Positions 8,283 to 17,344 of a DNA stretch of 34,376 nt are shown here, one piece after another. Source of the stretch: a bacterium. Lineage in GTDB: Bacteria; Patescibacteriota; Minisyncoccia; Phycocordibacterales; PALSA-1337. Position 1 is the first letter of the stretch; the number at the start of each line of letters is the position of its first letter. The stretch lies in the NCBI GenBank assembly GCA_025355565.1, contig JANXZK010000007.1, forward strand, positions 1 through 34,376. Reading direction: 5' to 3'. The notes beneath the pieces are model-generated. The model did not search any database, was not told the origin of the DNA, and was given only the letters and a program-made list of their open reading frames with translations. The translations under genes and the position numbers were made by a program.

Positions 8283-9110
8283 ATGGAAACAAAACAAACA
8301 AGCCCGCTTACCATCCCTGCCGCGATCGTCATCGCCGCAGCCATAGTCGCAATAGCCATTATTTATGTGAAGAATCCTGCACCTGTGATCACAAAGACGG
8401 CACCCGAGGCTCCGGGCATCACTGTGAACCTAGCGACGATAACTAATTCGGATCATACCTATGGAAACCCGAATGCACCTGTCCGCATCGTCGAATATTC
8501 TGATCCTTCATGCCCATATTGTAAGACCTTCAATCCGACGATGGAAAGCCTGATCACCAAATACGGCCCGTCTGGAGAGGTAGCTTGGGTCTATAGGCAT
8601 TTTCCACTCGATAAGCCTGACCAGAATGGCAATATTCTGCATAAAAACGCCAACCATGAGTCCCAGGCACTGGAATGTGCAGCCAGTGTTGGTGGCAATG
8701 ATCTATTCTGGGCATACGAGAAAAAATTGTACGAAACAACGCCTTCTGTCACAGGCCAGACACCAAACGGTCTCGACCAGACACAACTGCCGATCATAGC
8801 CAAAGCTGTCGGTATCGATGCTACGAAGTTCACAGAATGTCTCTCTAGCGGTAAATTCAAAGATGCTGTTGAGCAGCAATACCTGTCTGGCGTCAACGCG
8901 GGAGTTTCAGGAACACCGACGAGCTTCATCGTCCTAAATAGCCCAGCGGGCAAAGCTACCACTGATTTTATAGACAATGCGCTCGTCTCTTACAAAATAC
9001 CGCAACAGTTGCTATTCATCGATAATAACAAGAAGATCATCTCCATGAGTGGAGCACTACCATTAGAACTCATCACTGGATTGATCGCGGCGATACAGAC
9101 TGGAAAATGA
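8283..9110 (+). CDS. DsbA-family thiol:disulfide oxidoreductase, membrane anchored
   Basis: N-terminal TM; 'IVEYSDPSCPYCKTFNPTM' CPYC active site; 'GVSGTPTSFIV' cis-Pro loop. Confidence 0.9.
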   Translation: METKQTSPLTIPAAIVIAAAIVAIAIIYVKNPAPVITKTAPEAPGITVNLATITNSDHTYGNPNAPVRIVEYSDPSCPYCKTFNPTMESLITKYGPSGEVAWVYRHFPLDKPDQNGNILHKNANHESQALECAASVGGNDLFWAYEKKLYETTPSVTGQTPNGLDQTQLPIIAKAVGIDATKFTECLSSGKFKDAVEQQYLSGVNAGVSGTPTSFIVLNSPAGKATTDFIDNALVSYKIPQQLLFIDNNKKIISMSGALPLELITGLIAAIQTGK

Positions 9111-9171
9111 TCATTCCTCATAAACATCTAGAGCCTATCATACTGGATGATAAACCTAGTGCGCATACTTA

Positions 9172-12100
9172 CTAGATTTTTCTCATTCCGCACCACTCGC
9201 ATTTCGGGTCACTACAAGATGATCTCACTATACTGCCGCTCCAGACCGATCGAACGAGAGTCTGTATATGATCCTTGACGGCGTTTTCATCTCTTTCTTC
9301 TATAGGCAAGGTGATGGTCGGGCATCGTCCCTTATCGTCTGGTGACACGAAGACGAGTGCGGGCGTGATGCGCCTATCCTTAAAGCGTCGGTCTCCTCTC
9401 ATCAGTATCTTGTAGAAAATCAATTGTCGAAAATAGTTACCGTCAGAGTTCTTGGTCTCACCTCTCACGGCATTCTCCGACATCGCCTGTTTGGTTTTAT
9501 AATCAAAAACTTTTACCTCCTGTCCATCGTCTATGATCGCATCGAGTTTTCCGTGAAGTGGAATAGTGATCTCAGAATCGTTCGACCCGCTCGAACTAGC
9601 CGGATTTGCACTTATATTTGCATCTGCATGTTCAATCATACATCTTACACTAGTTTCCACCCATGTTTCCGTAAATATCATGTCATCCTTACCTTTTGCG
9701 GAAAAATGTGGCGACAACGCAACAGAAACACTAGGCATATCATCGATCAATTCTCTTTCTGCCGACTCTTTCTCTTTCACTGAAAGTAATGATCTGCCAA
9801 AATATTCTCGAATAGTTTCTCCCAGAATCTTGCAAATCTCGTCTGATGCAATAGCCTTGTTACCACCTGATGCCGAAACTGCCGCCCAAACTCGCGCCAA
9901 TGCTTCATGCATCGCTGTCCCTCTTTCTGCCGCTACAGAAGGTGCCTGTGGCATTTTCAGGATGCTCTGATAGATGAACTGATTTGGACACTTGATGAAA
10001 TGATTGAGCGCTGTTACTGACAAACCCTTGTTTGTTAGCACCTGCTTCATGATATCTAACAGTTTGTTGTTGATAGATTCATCTCTATCGACTCCATCTG
10101 TGTCACTTTCATACAATTTCTCAGCCCCAACTCGAGGCAATACCGCCGCACGTACATGATCTTTATGCAATTCCCCGATGAATCTGAGAGGGGTCACGCC
10201 CTTACCATCCGCCTCCTCTAGAGATGTCATGATGACCACATGCTTTCTGGCACGCGTCAACGCCACATAGAATAACCTACGGACGTCCTTCACTTCTGAT
10301 TCCGTCGTCCGTTTCTTTGGTAAGACGAACGAAGCACCTCTCGGTCTGCCAACCCACGATTCTTCTGTCGCGTATAGGATGAAAACGTAATCAAATTCCA
10401 ATCCTTTGCTCCCGTGAGCAGTCATCGCCTGAATAGGCAGATCTGGCGCACCAACAGAGACTTTGATCATACGAGTCTCAGCCGATGTTCGGTACGCCAA
10501 TAGTTTCGTGACGAGTGTGAGAGGATCGACAACGTCGCCATCCTTAGCGAGAGATTCAGCAAGTGAGACTATGCCTCGCCAGACATTTATATAGATCGGA
10601 TCCCGATCTATGATAGATGTATATCCCGATCTTTCTCCGGCCCGCACGAGGAATTCGATCGATCCTGTCGATAACAATGCCGCGCGTATACTCGAAAGCC
10701 CAGGTATCTTTGTCTCGAATTCGTCAAATGTACCGCTTCGGAGTTTGTTTATGATCTCCGCTACTGATGAGAGATCGAGCCCCCACATACCGACGATGAT
10801 CGTATTTGCGAGCAGATCGACTCGTGTCGGATCGATGATGTATTGAAGCAGATCGAAAAAGACTCTCCCCACAGGGTGATTGAATATGTCTATGCTCCTC
10901 TCTGATGAGATCGGGACTCCATGAAATTCACAGAGCCTGATGACGCGATCCAGATCACGATTCCTACGAACGATGATCGCGGCAGTATACCTTGGACCAC
11001 TGAGCTCTTTCAACCTTTCGATCAACGCGAGCTCGATCGCTGTGGTATTTAGTCCGGTAACAACTTCGATCGGTGTCGCCTTTTCAGTTCCACCCGCCAC
11101 GAGTTTCACACGCAAATCACAGTTTTCGTCCTCTTCATAATTCTTCTCGATCATGGCGAAACTACCATCCAGAATGCTCTGATGCGATCTATAGTTTTGA
11201 TCCAATTTTATCACTTCCATATCTGGCCATTTCTTCTGTAATTTCGAGAAATTCTCGACAGATGCGCCTTGGAACCTATATATCGCCTGTTTCTCATCGC
11301 CGACTATGAATATATTTGGTGTTTCGAAAAATTCCGCGATCAACGACAGGATGAAATTCTGCGCGTCGTTGGTATCCTGATGCTCATCGACATGGATATA
11401 TAGGTATCGCTCTTGGATGAGCCGCAGTAACAATTCGTCATTACGCAAGGCCAGTAAGAGCTCGATGATGAGATCATTGAAATCCATCCTCTTTGATTCG
11501 CGTTTCGCCGATTCATATAACTCGTAAACATCGGCAAAGAGATATGTTCGTTCGCATTTTTCTATCTGTTCCCTGGCATCGGCTTTGAGTTGACCTTTGG
11601 TCGCGCCTCGAGTGGAGATAGATCCTTCGTCATTCTTTATCCTCTCGATCTCGTCTCGTGCAAATCTTCGTACCATCTCTCCAGTCATCGCCTCTCTCTT
11701 GGATTCATCGATACCACGAATAATGCCTGAGATATAGACATCTGGTTTTCCTGTTGGTCGGATATCAGAGAATTTGGCATCTTCGATGATCTTCCTCACC
11801 AACGACTCCTGTTCGATATCGGTCATCTGCTTCATTTCATTCAGATGCAAGAAATGATCTTGGTACTCTCCAATGATCGCCGAAGCAAATCCGTGGAATG
11901 TATGTATGCGCACATCGTGCGCTCGGTCGCCTATGATGCTGGTCAATTTCGTCCTCATCGCTTTCACACCCGCGTCCGTATATGTGATGGCCAAAATACC
12001 ATTTGCAGGCGTATCTGTTCTTTTCAGGATATTGGCGATACGGAGCGTGAGTATCGTCGTCTTGCCTGTTCCCGGTCCAGCGATGACCATGACAGGCCCT

Positions 12101-12213
12101 TCGATCTCATCGACTGCTTTCTTTTGCACGGAATTTAGCCGATCGTATTGCTCAGCAAAGAGATCGTGTTTCTGTGATATTTTTGTTCTCAAAGTGGGCA
12201 TATGTGTCTCCAT
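9172..12213 (-). CDS. UvrD/PcrA/AddA-like superfamily I helicase with C-terminal PD-(D/E)XK RecB-like nuclease
   Basis: VMVIAGPGTGKTTILTLRI (Walker A), HVDEHQDTN (motif II variant), FIVGDEKQAIYRFQGA, LDQNYRSH, TAHGSKGLEFDYVF, RRLFYVALTRARK; C-terminal 'GKLDAIIDDGQEVKVFDYKTK' and CX..CEWC. Confidence 0.92.
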   Translation of the reverse strand: METHMPTLRTKISQKHDLFAEQYDRLNSVQKKAVDEIEGPVMVIAGPGTGKTTILTLRIANILKRTDTPANGILAITYTDAGVKAMRTKLTSIIGDRAHDVRIHTFHGFASAIIGEYQDHFLHLNEMKQMTDIEQESLVRKIIEDAKFSDIRPTGKPDVYISGIIRGIDESKREAMTGEMVRRFARDEIERIKNDEGSISTRGATKGQLKADAREQIEKCERTYLFADVYELYESAKRESKRMDFNDLIIELLLALRNDELLLRLIQERYLYIHVDEHQDTNDAQNFILSLIAEFFETPNIFIVGDEKQAIYRFQGASVENFSKLQKKWPDMEVIKLDQNYRSHQSILDGSFAMIEKNYEEDENCDLRVKLVAGGTEKATPIEVVTGLNTTAIELALIERLKELSGPRYTAAIIVRRNRDLDRVIRLCEFHGVPISSERSIDIFNHPVGRVFFDLLQYIIDPTRVDLLANTIIVGMWGLDLSSVAEIINKLRSGTFDEFETKIPGLSSIRAALLSTGSIEFLVRAGERSGYTSIIDRDPIYINVWRGIVSLAESLAKDGDVVDPLTLVTKLLAYRTSAETRMIKVSVGAPDLPIQAMTAHGSKGLEFDYVFILYATEESWVGRPRGASFVLPKKRTTESEVKDVRRLFYVALTRARKHVVIMTSLEEADGKGVTPLRFIGELHKDHVRAAVLPRVGAEKLYESDTDGVDRDESINNKLLDIMKQVLTNKGLSVTALNHFIKCPNQFIYQSILKMPQAPSVAAERGTAMHEALARVWAAVSASGGNKAIASDEICKILGETIREYFGRSLLSVKEKESAERELIDDMPSVSVALSPHFSAKGKDDMIFTETWVETSVRCMIEHADANISANPASSSGSNDSEITIPLHGKLDAIIDDGQEVKVFDYKTKQAMSENAVRGETKNSDGNYFRQLIFYKILMRGDRRFKDRRITPALVFVSPDDKGRCPTITLPIEERDENAVKDHIQTLVRSVWSGSIVRSSCSDPKCEWCGMRKI

Positions 12214-12234
12214 ATGCTAACACTTCATTCACTA

Positions 12235-12268
12235 TTGCGCTCGCTCGCGAATTTGCATTCGCGACGCA
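12235..12268. other. Perfect intergenic hairpin
   Basis: tcgcgaat-ttgc-attcgcga (12244-12263) within outer ttgcg/cgcaa (12235-12239 / 12264-12268). Confidence 0.7.
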
Positions 12269-12282
12269 ACATGGTTTGCAGG

Positions 12283-15200
12283 TCAATTCAGTGCTATGCA
12301 ATTGACCGTAGCCGTTTTTCCATCTGTAGAAGACACCTGGAGATACCAACCTGAGCTGTTATTTGGTATTGTCACAGTCCACATCTTCTGGAATGGCAAT
12401 GAACTCGATGTTGCTCCAGAAACTATAATACCGTCTAGACTGCTATTGCGTTTCAATTCATATGAGTAAGGAGCCGCTCCACCACTCACCGATCCGTCCG
12501 CGGCAACAAACACATGGAATCCACTAACACTTACAGCATCCGAGGCGTTACATGATGCGTTTGTGACGTTCAATGCGGTACTTGTCGGATTCGTGACAGG
12601 TCGTGTTGTTACAGGAGCGGTTGGTCGAGTAATGTTTGTTGGAGCTGGTCGTGCCGAAACGCCAGATTCAATCGGATAGCATTGGATCTTTGCTGTGTTC
12701 CCATCCTTCGAAGTTACCTCTAGATATGGGAGTTTTTTGCTGGATACGCGTGCACTTGCCGTTCCTGGTACTGTTGCGCGGGATGTGATAGCGGCATTGC
12801 TAGTGTTAACTATGTTTCCCAAGACATACGTATAAGGAGATTTGGCACCAGTCACCGAGCCGGCAAACTTGAAGGTGGCGTTGCTATACACTCCACTGCT
12901 AGCTGGTGATGTTATCGGGCAAGCAGTTCGACAAGGCTTAGCGGGAGCGAGAGTCATCGTGCAAGAGAGGTTGGTAGTGCTTAGAGGTATTGGTGCAGCG
13001 GTAATAGTCAATGGAACGCTGTTGGACCAGTCGCTGTTAAATGCGCCCACTTTCAATGAATATGACCCTGCTGGGAGATTGGCCGGTATGGTGAAAGATA
13101 TAGTTGTGCCGTCAGAATTCAGACCTAGGATTTCTGTGGTAGTTGCAGAATTAGAGATCTGTACAGCATTGTCGGTAGGAGTGAATCCTGACCCAGTTAC
13201 AGCTGAAGGCGTTCCGGCAACGGCAGCTACTAAAGATTTGGCGACTCCATCCAAAAAATATCCTATCTTTTCAAAGACAGTTCCATCAGTTGGGAATGGT
13301 TTCTTGTCCGGAACGGTGTGTGATACTGCGGAGATGGCAAGGGTGGAGCCAGGGGCTACAGTGCTGGCGGAAACGAAGGTGAGAGTTGGTTTAGGAGCAG
13401 CTGGAGGAATGCCTGCGCTCGTAATAGATCCAGGATTTTGCGCCATTTTCAAACACTCTGGCCAATGTTTTTCTGCGTTATCCTGGTAGATAGACTCGAA
13501 ATTCAAACCAGAAATGATATATCCGCAGCTTATGACGTTGAACCTTAGTTCAGTAGCTTGGTCATACATAATACTTTTGGGCGACGGACGGTAGTATGGG
13601 CTGTGTTCATAGTTTATACCCTCCCAACATCCGTCTGTACTGACACTTTCATAAGATCCGTACATCCTATTGTCGATAGAGCTTCTGAAATCTAGATATG
13701 GTTCAAGTGAGCAGTTTTCCAACAATTTATTTTCAGAGAATTGCTGTTCCTGAGCAGGATTTGGATACTCATCTGAAAGATCCCCTACAGCATGACCCAA
13801 TTCGTGCATGGCAGTCATGGCAAGATTATACCCTCCAGTTCTCAAAGAAGGGATGTCTAGAAGAACAAAGTTAGCTAAGTCTTTACCAATATTATAAGCA
13901 GTGTAAGCAGGATAAATAAGTGGGTTGCCCGAAAGAAAGACATATATATGACCACTATCACCACAACTAGATGATGTTACAATTTCTGATTCCGTCAAGC
14001 GATCGTACTCCTTATAATCTGTATTTGAGTAAGCTATACCAAGACCTTCTTCATCATAAGGCTGTAAATCAACATAAAAAGAAAACTTATCCATGCGACT
14101 CTTAAATGGTTCAACTTTACTTAGGCCATTATCTATAATATCACTCACCCGAGAAAAATATCCTTTCATATTAATATCCTCCGCAACTAACCCACCGGCA
14201 ATAAACACTATTTGATAAGCCCCTTCTCCTTGGTATATTCCATTTCCCGCCAACTTGATACAATTCTTAATTTTTACAATATTGCTGTAATCGGTGTACA
14301 TTCCATCAGCATATTTACCTCGGACACGGTAACTCTCAGTTACGGGTCCTCTTCTCAAAATATCAAAGGTGCCAGACGAAGTTAATAAGTTATCCGAATA
14401 CGACTTCGTCGTACCAGAAACTGTCGCCAAAGTATACATTAGTGACGATGAATCTAACCCGCGATCTATTTGGTAACTGGTTTTGTCACCAGTACCACCA
14501 GACCAAGACAGATTGGCGATCACATCTCCACTTGGAGATAGACCCGACGTCGTCGATAAAACTGGTGCAGTTGTATCTACCTGAGCCTTATTGAAACTGG
14601 CCGTAACTGAAGTATCTCCATTTACAGTGATCGAGCAGGTCGGTGAGGTTCCAGAGCAGGCACCACTCCAACCGGCAAACGTAGAACCTGTATCGCTCGA
14701 TGCAACAAGCGTAACAGCGGAATTATTTCCAACTGAAGCTGAACACGTATTACCGCAATCTATTCCATTTCCAGAAACTGTTCCTGTGCCAGATCCGGAT
14801 TTCGTCACAAGTATATTTGTGCTTGCAGTTCTATCAAAACTGGCCGTAACTGAAGTATTTCCAGTAATTGTGACAGTACATGTAGGTGATGTCCCCGAGC
14901 AAGCACCGCCCCAACTGGTAAATACAGAGTCTCCATCTGGAGTGGCAGTCAGATTGACTGGATATTTCATACCAAATATTCCTGAACAAGTAGTACCACA
15001 ATTGATTCCCTCTCCTGCAACATTACCGATGCCTTGACCAGATTTGGAGACAGATAGAGAGTAACCTGAAGTAAAAACAGCAACTGGACATCCACTACTA
15101 TTCATAAGACCATCCATACAATTATATGAAATACCTCCAGCCGGAACTGTCACTTCTACACCATTTGGATAACGAAATTTATCACCGGCATAATAGGCTA

Positions 15201-15564
15201 TAAACCTTATTGTCCTGGAACCAGGCGGATGAACTGAAAACCATCCTCCAGGCGCCACATACCACCAATCATGTTCTCCCGCTGTCGTGGTAATGTGAGG
15301 ATTGGTACTAAACACATCAATATCGCCGTTCGCGAATTCTAATCGTGCAAATACATATGGATCACCTTTCGGATTAATTCCTGGATTAATTCCTGGTGGC
15401 AATGTTATCAATCCCCCACCATTCCAATTACAAGTACCTGCGGCAATAGATGCACCACTACACGGAGCTGTTTGTGCTCTCACTAGCAATACATTTCCGG
15501 CAAACACAAAAAATGCTCCTGACAATAGGATACCGGCGCATATAGATATTGATCTGTTTCGCAT
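12283..15564 (-). CDS. Large secreted multidomain protein with M64-like zinc metalloprotease core and InlB-B-type repeats
   Basis: Signal peptide; two tandem 'NG..CG..C...F/V...LTA..D..S.F..W.GACSGTSPTCTVTI.G.TSVTASF' repeats; 'AMTAMHELGHAVGDLSDEY' matches the M64 HExxHxxGxLxDEY pattern. Confidence 0.82.
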   Translation of the reverse strand: MRNRSISICAGILLSGAFFVFAGNVLLVRAQTAPCSGASIAAGTCNWNGGGLITLPPGINPGINPKGDPYVFARLEFANGDIDVFSTNPHITTTAGEHDWWYVAPGGWFSVHPPGSRTIRFIAYYAGDKFRYPNGVEVTVPAGGISYNCMDGLMNSSGCPVAVFTSGYSLSVSKSGQGIGNVAGEGINCGTTCSGIFGMKYPVNLTATPDGDSVFTSWGGACSGTSPTCTVTITGNTSVTASFDRTASTNILVTKSGSGTGTVSGNGIDCGNTCSASVGNNSAVTLVASSDTGSTFAGWSGACSGTSPTCSITVNGDTSVTASFNKAQVDTTAPVLSTTSGLSPSGDVIANLSWSGGTGDKTSYQIDRGLDSSSLMYTLATVSGTTKSYSDNLLTSSGTFDILRRGPVTESYRVRGKYADGMYTDYSNIVKIKNCIKLAGNGIYQGEGAYQIVFIAGGLVAEDINMKGYFSRVSDIIDNGLSKVEPFKSRMDKFSFYVDLQPYDEEGLGIAYSNTDYKEYDRLTESEIVTSSSCGDSGHIYVFLSGNPLIYPAYTAYNIGKDLANFVLLDIPSLRTGGYNLAMTAMHELGHAVGDLSDEYPNPAQEQQFSENKLLENCSLEPYLDFRSSIDNRMYGSYESVSTDGCWEGINYEHSPYYRPSPKSIMYDQATELRFNVISCGYIISGLNFESIYQDNAEKHWPECLKMAQNPGSITSAGIPPAAPKPTLTFVSASTVAPGSTLAISAVSHTVPDKKPFPTDGTVFEKIGYFLDGVAKSLVAAVAGTPSAVTGSGFTPTDNAVQISNSATTTEILGLNSDGTTISFTIPANLPAGSYSLKVGAFNSDWSNSVPLTITAAPIPLSTTNLSCTMTLAPAKPCRTACPITSPASSGVYSNATFKFAGSVTGAKSPYTYVLGNIVNTSNAAITSRATVPGTASARVSSKKLPYLEVTSKDGNTAKIQCYPIESGVSARPAPTNITRPTAPVTTRPVTNPTSTALNVTNASCNASDAVSVSGFHVFVAADGSVSGGAAPYSYELKRNSSLDGIIVSGATSSSLPFQKMWTVTIPNNSSGWYLQVSSTDGKTATVNCIALN

Positions 15565-15761
15565 TGTAGATAATTAAATGGATAAATAGACTTTTATATA
15601 TTGTACCACATCAGATTTCTGTAGATTTCATTCTATGTGGACAATGACTCATGAGGCATCTGATAGATTGGCCATCAAAAAAAGGGAGATGCTTGAAGCA
15701 TGCTCCCCTCCTCAAATCTGAACATCTTTTATATCCTCGACTTCAACGACTTCGAATAGTA

Positions 15762-15854
15762 GTAAGGTCTTTCTTTCTTACCACTACTAGAACCTGTGGA
15801 CTGTTAGTCCCGATAACTACAGTACGTGAACCTTCTGCCGACACGAAGCTGTCG
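15762..15854. other. Cluster of short intergenic hairpins (possible structured RNA)
   Basis: gtaag..cttac (15762-15781), ggact-gtt-agtcc (15798-15810), cgaca-cgaagc-tgtcg (15839-15854). Confidence 0.3.
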
Positions 15855-15892
15855 ACAAGATTCTTACTCAGAGTCGTGAGGAGTTACCATCA

Positions 15893-15901
15893 CCCCCCCC
15901 C
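15893..15901. repeat. Homopolymeric C9 tract abutting a -35 box
   Basis: ccccccccc immediately before TTGACT. Confidence 0.9.
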
Positions 15902-15931
15902 TTGACTTTTATACCAAATGTGTAGTATAAT
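15902..15931 (+). promoter_or_regulatory. Near-consensus sigma70 promoter
   Basis: TTGACT - 18 nt - TATAAT, upstream of the lipoprotein gene. Confidence 0.8.
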
Positions 15932-16021
15932 AGGTGTTGAAATCGGGAGTGTTTCCCGGTAAGAAACAACAAAAACAGCCAGAAATGGCGAAAAACCGGA
16001 AAAATTGGAGTTCCTTGATTT

Positions 16022-16300
16022 ATGAAAATGAACGAAAAGATAGTCCAGTTGGCGGCCTTGTTGGCCGGAGTTACATTAATGTCTGGTTGTGCCATCCAGA
16101 CCAAGGGTGGTACGCGGTACTCGATCGGCGACCCCGTGGCGCCGGTATATTATGCGCCTTACGCGCCGCCTCCGGTCTATTACGCGCCGCCGCAAATCGT
16201 GTATGAAGCGCCGCCCCCGGGCGTCGTGCTCTATCGGCACTCCCCCGGCATCGTGTTTTGGATCGGCCGCGATGGCGGCCGCCACTACCACCGCCGCTAA
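16022..16300 (+). CDS. Small Pro/Tyr-rich lipoprotein
   Basis: MNEKIVQLAALLAGVTLMSGC lipobox; VYYAPYAPPPVYYAPPQIVYEAPPP; GC-rich relative to flanks. Confidence 0.75.
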   Translation: MKMNEKIVQLAALLAGVTLMSGCAIQTKGGTRYSIGDPVAPVYYAPYAPPPVYYAPPQIVYEAPPPGVVLYRHSPGIVFWIGRDGGRHYHRR

Positions 16301-16322
16301 TCGTCGGCCACCACAAACAAAT

Positions 16323-16361
16323 CGAGCTACATCCCACCGAGGGACGTAGCTCGACTTTTTT
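16323..16361 (+). terminator. Strong Rho-independent terminator
   Basis: cgagctac-a-tccc-accga-ggga-c-gtagctcg then acttttttat. Confidence 0.92.
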
Positions 16362-16395
16362 ATCTTGAAAACCCGCTAATTTCACAGATCTCAAT

Positions 16396-16998
16396 CTACG
16401 CTGTACCAACAGCAGGCGCAACAGCCGGAGAGACGCCTGCAGTCGAAACACTGCCATCCACCATGACATGCTCTTCGATATGACTCATGATCAGGTTTTT
16501 GACTTCATTCGGATTTGGGATCTGGCGAAAATCAAATTTGTTCTCTGTCCCAGCGGTTTGGATGACGAGGTCGCCAAATTTCAGTATTGATTGGAACAAA
16601 CCATCGACTTTGACGGATATATCCTGCACCCGCGAGAGATGGAGCTCCGAGACCGAACGATTGAAGAAGCCGTGTTGAGTGCTATCGATGATCCTCTTGT
16701 CAGTGACGATCCAGACATCTAGAACGTACATAGTTATGGAATAGAACAGCACTTGCCACAACAGCAAACACCACAGGCTGTAAAAGAGAAAGGCTATGCC
16801 TGTCAGGCCATATCGTATGAAGAATGTAGAAAATGTCGCCCAGACGAGGATCGGCAAAACAGATAGGATCAAAATAAATATAACCTTGACGATGATGAAA
16901 AATGGATGCCTACGCGTCAGTAGTAATACCGTCTCATCGCTCCCCTTACCTTCAAAGGAGTTGTCCGAATTGTTGAATATTGAAAATAACGATTTCAT
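16396..16998 (-). CDS. Membrane protein with bacterial PH domain (YdbS/DUF304-like)
   Basis: Two TM helices followed by 'WIVTDKRIIDSTQHGFFNRSVSELHLSRVQDISVKVDGLFQSILKFGDLVIQTAG'. Confidence 0.8.
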   Translation of the reverse strand: MKSLFSIFNNSDNSFEGKGSDETVLLLTRRHPFFIIVKVIFILILSVLPILVWATFSTFFIRYGLTGIAFLFYSLWCLLLWQVLFYSITMYVLDVWIVTDKRIIDSTQHGFFNRSVSELHLSRVQDISVKVDGLFQSILKFGDLVIQTAGTENKFDFRQIPNPNEVKNLIMSHIEEHVMVDGSVSTAGVSPAVAPAVGTA

Positions 16999-17017
16999 TG
17001 AGATTTATCTATATTGA

Positions 17018-17320
17018 TCACATCGCCGGAGGATCATACATACTGCCAAATAGCGATATGATGCTAGACTTTATGACACCGAGATCGACAGAGACGAACA
17101 AGAGAAAAACCACGGAGAAGAATAGTGCCGAACCTAGAAGGTACAGCGTCGCTAGTTTTTTCGGCAATGTGCCTATGCCAAATCTGATCAGATGATAGAA
17201 AACAGTGAACGAAAATACCCAATAGGCTATAAAAACGAGAACCAGCAATACATAGAAGAGATTTTGCGGATTGAATATAGTTTCAAATGCCATAGAGATA
17301 AGTATACAACGATTTCGCAC
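17018..17320 (-). CDS. Small hypothetical membrane protein
   Basis: Hydrophobic segments; the actual start may be the internal Met at MAFETIF. Confidence 0.6.
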   Translation of the reverse strand: MRNRCILISMAFETIFNPQNLFYVLLVLVFIAYWVFSFTVFYHLIRFGIGTLPKKLATLYLLGSALFFSVVFLLFVSVDLGVIKSSIISLFGSMYDPPAM

Positions 17321-17324
17321 CCCT

Positions 17325-17342
17325 TGTTTACTGATTACTGAT
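17325..17342. repeat. TGTTTACTGATTACTG-family repeat next to the rpoD stop
   Basis: tgtttactgattactgat; related to 231-250 and 1930-2026. Confidence 0.6.
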
Positions 17343-17344
17343 CC

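Noticed and set aside
9136-9152. tatcat-actgg-atgata hairpin between dsbA and helicase as bidirectional terminator
   Set aside because: Short AT-rich stem without a convincing T-tract; too weak to call.
9424-9970. Overlapping + strand ORFs opposite the helicase-nuclease gene
   Set aside because: Lie fully inside a clear SF1 helicase/RecB-nuclease CDS on the other strand.
12842-13489. 215 aa + strand ORF opposite the metalloprotease gene (also 14591..15037)
   Set aside because: Antisense to a well-supported long CDS with signal peptide and protease motif; composition looks like a mirror of repeat-rich coding sequence, with no family recognised.
15651-15905. 84 aa ORF in the intergenic region
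   Set aside because: Reads through hairpins and into the C9 tract and promoter; no protein-like motif.
16071-16469. 132 aa - strand ORF opposite the lipoprotein
   Set aside because: Arg-rich GC-driven antisense frame; the + strand has promoter, lipobox and terminator.
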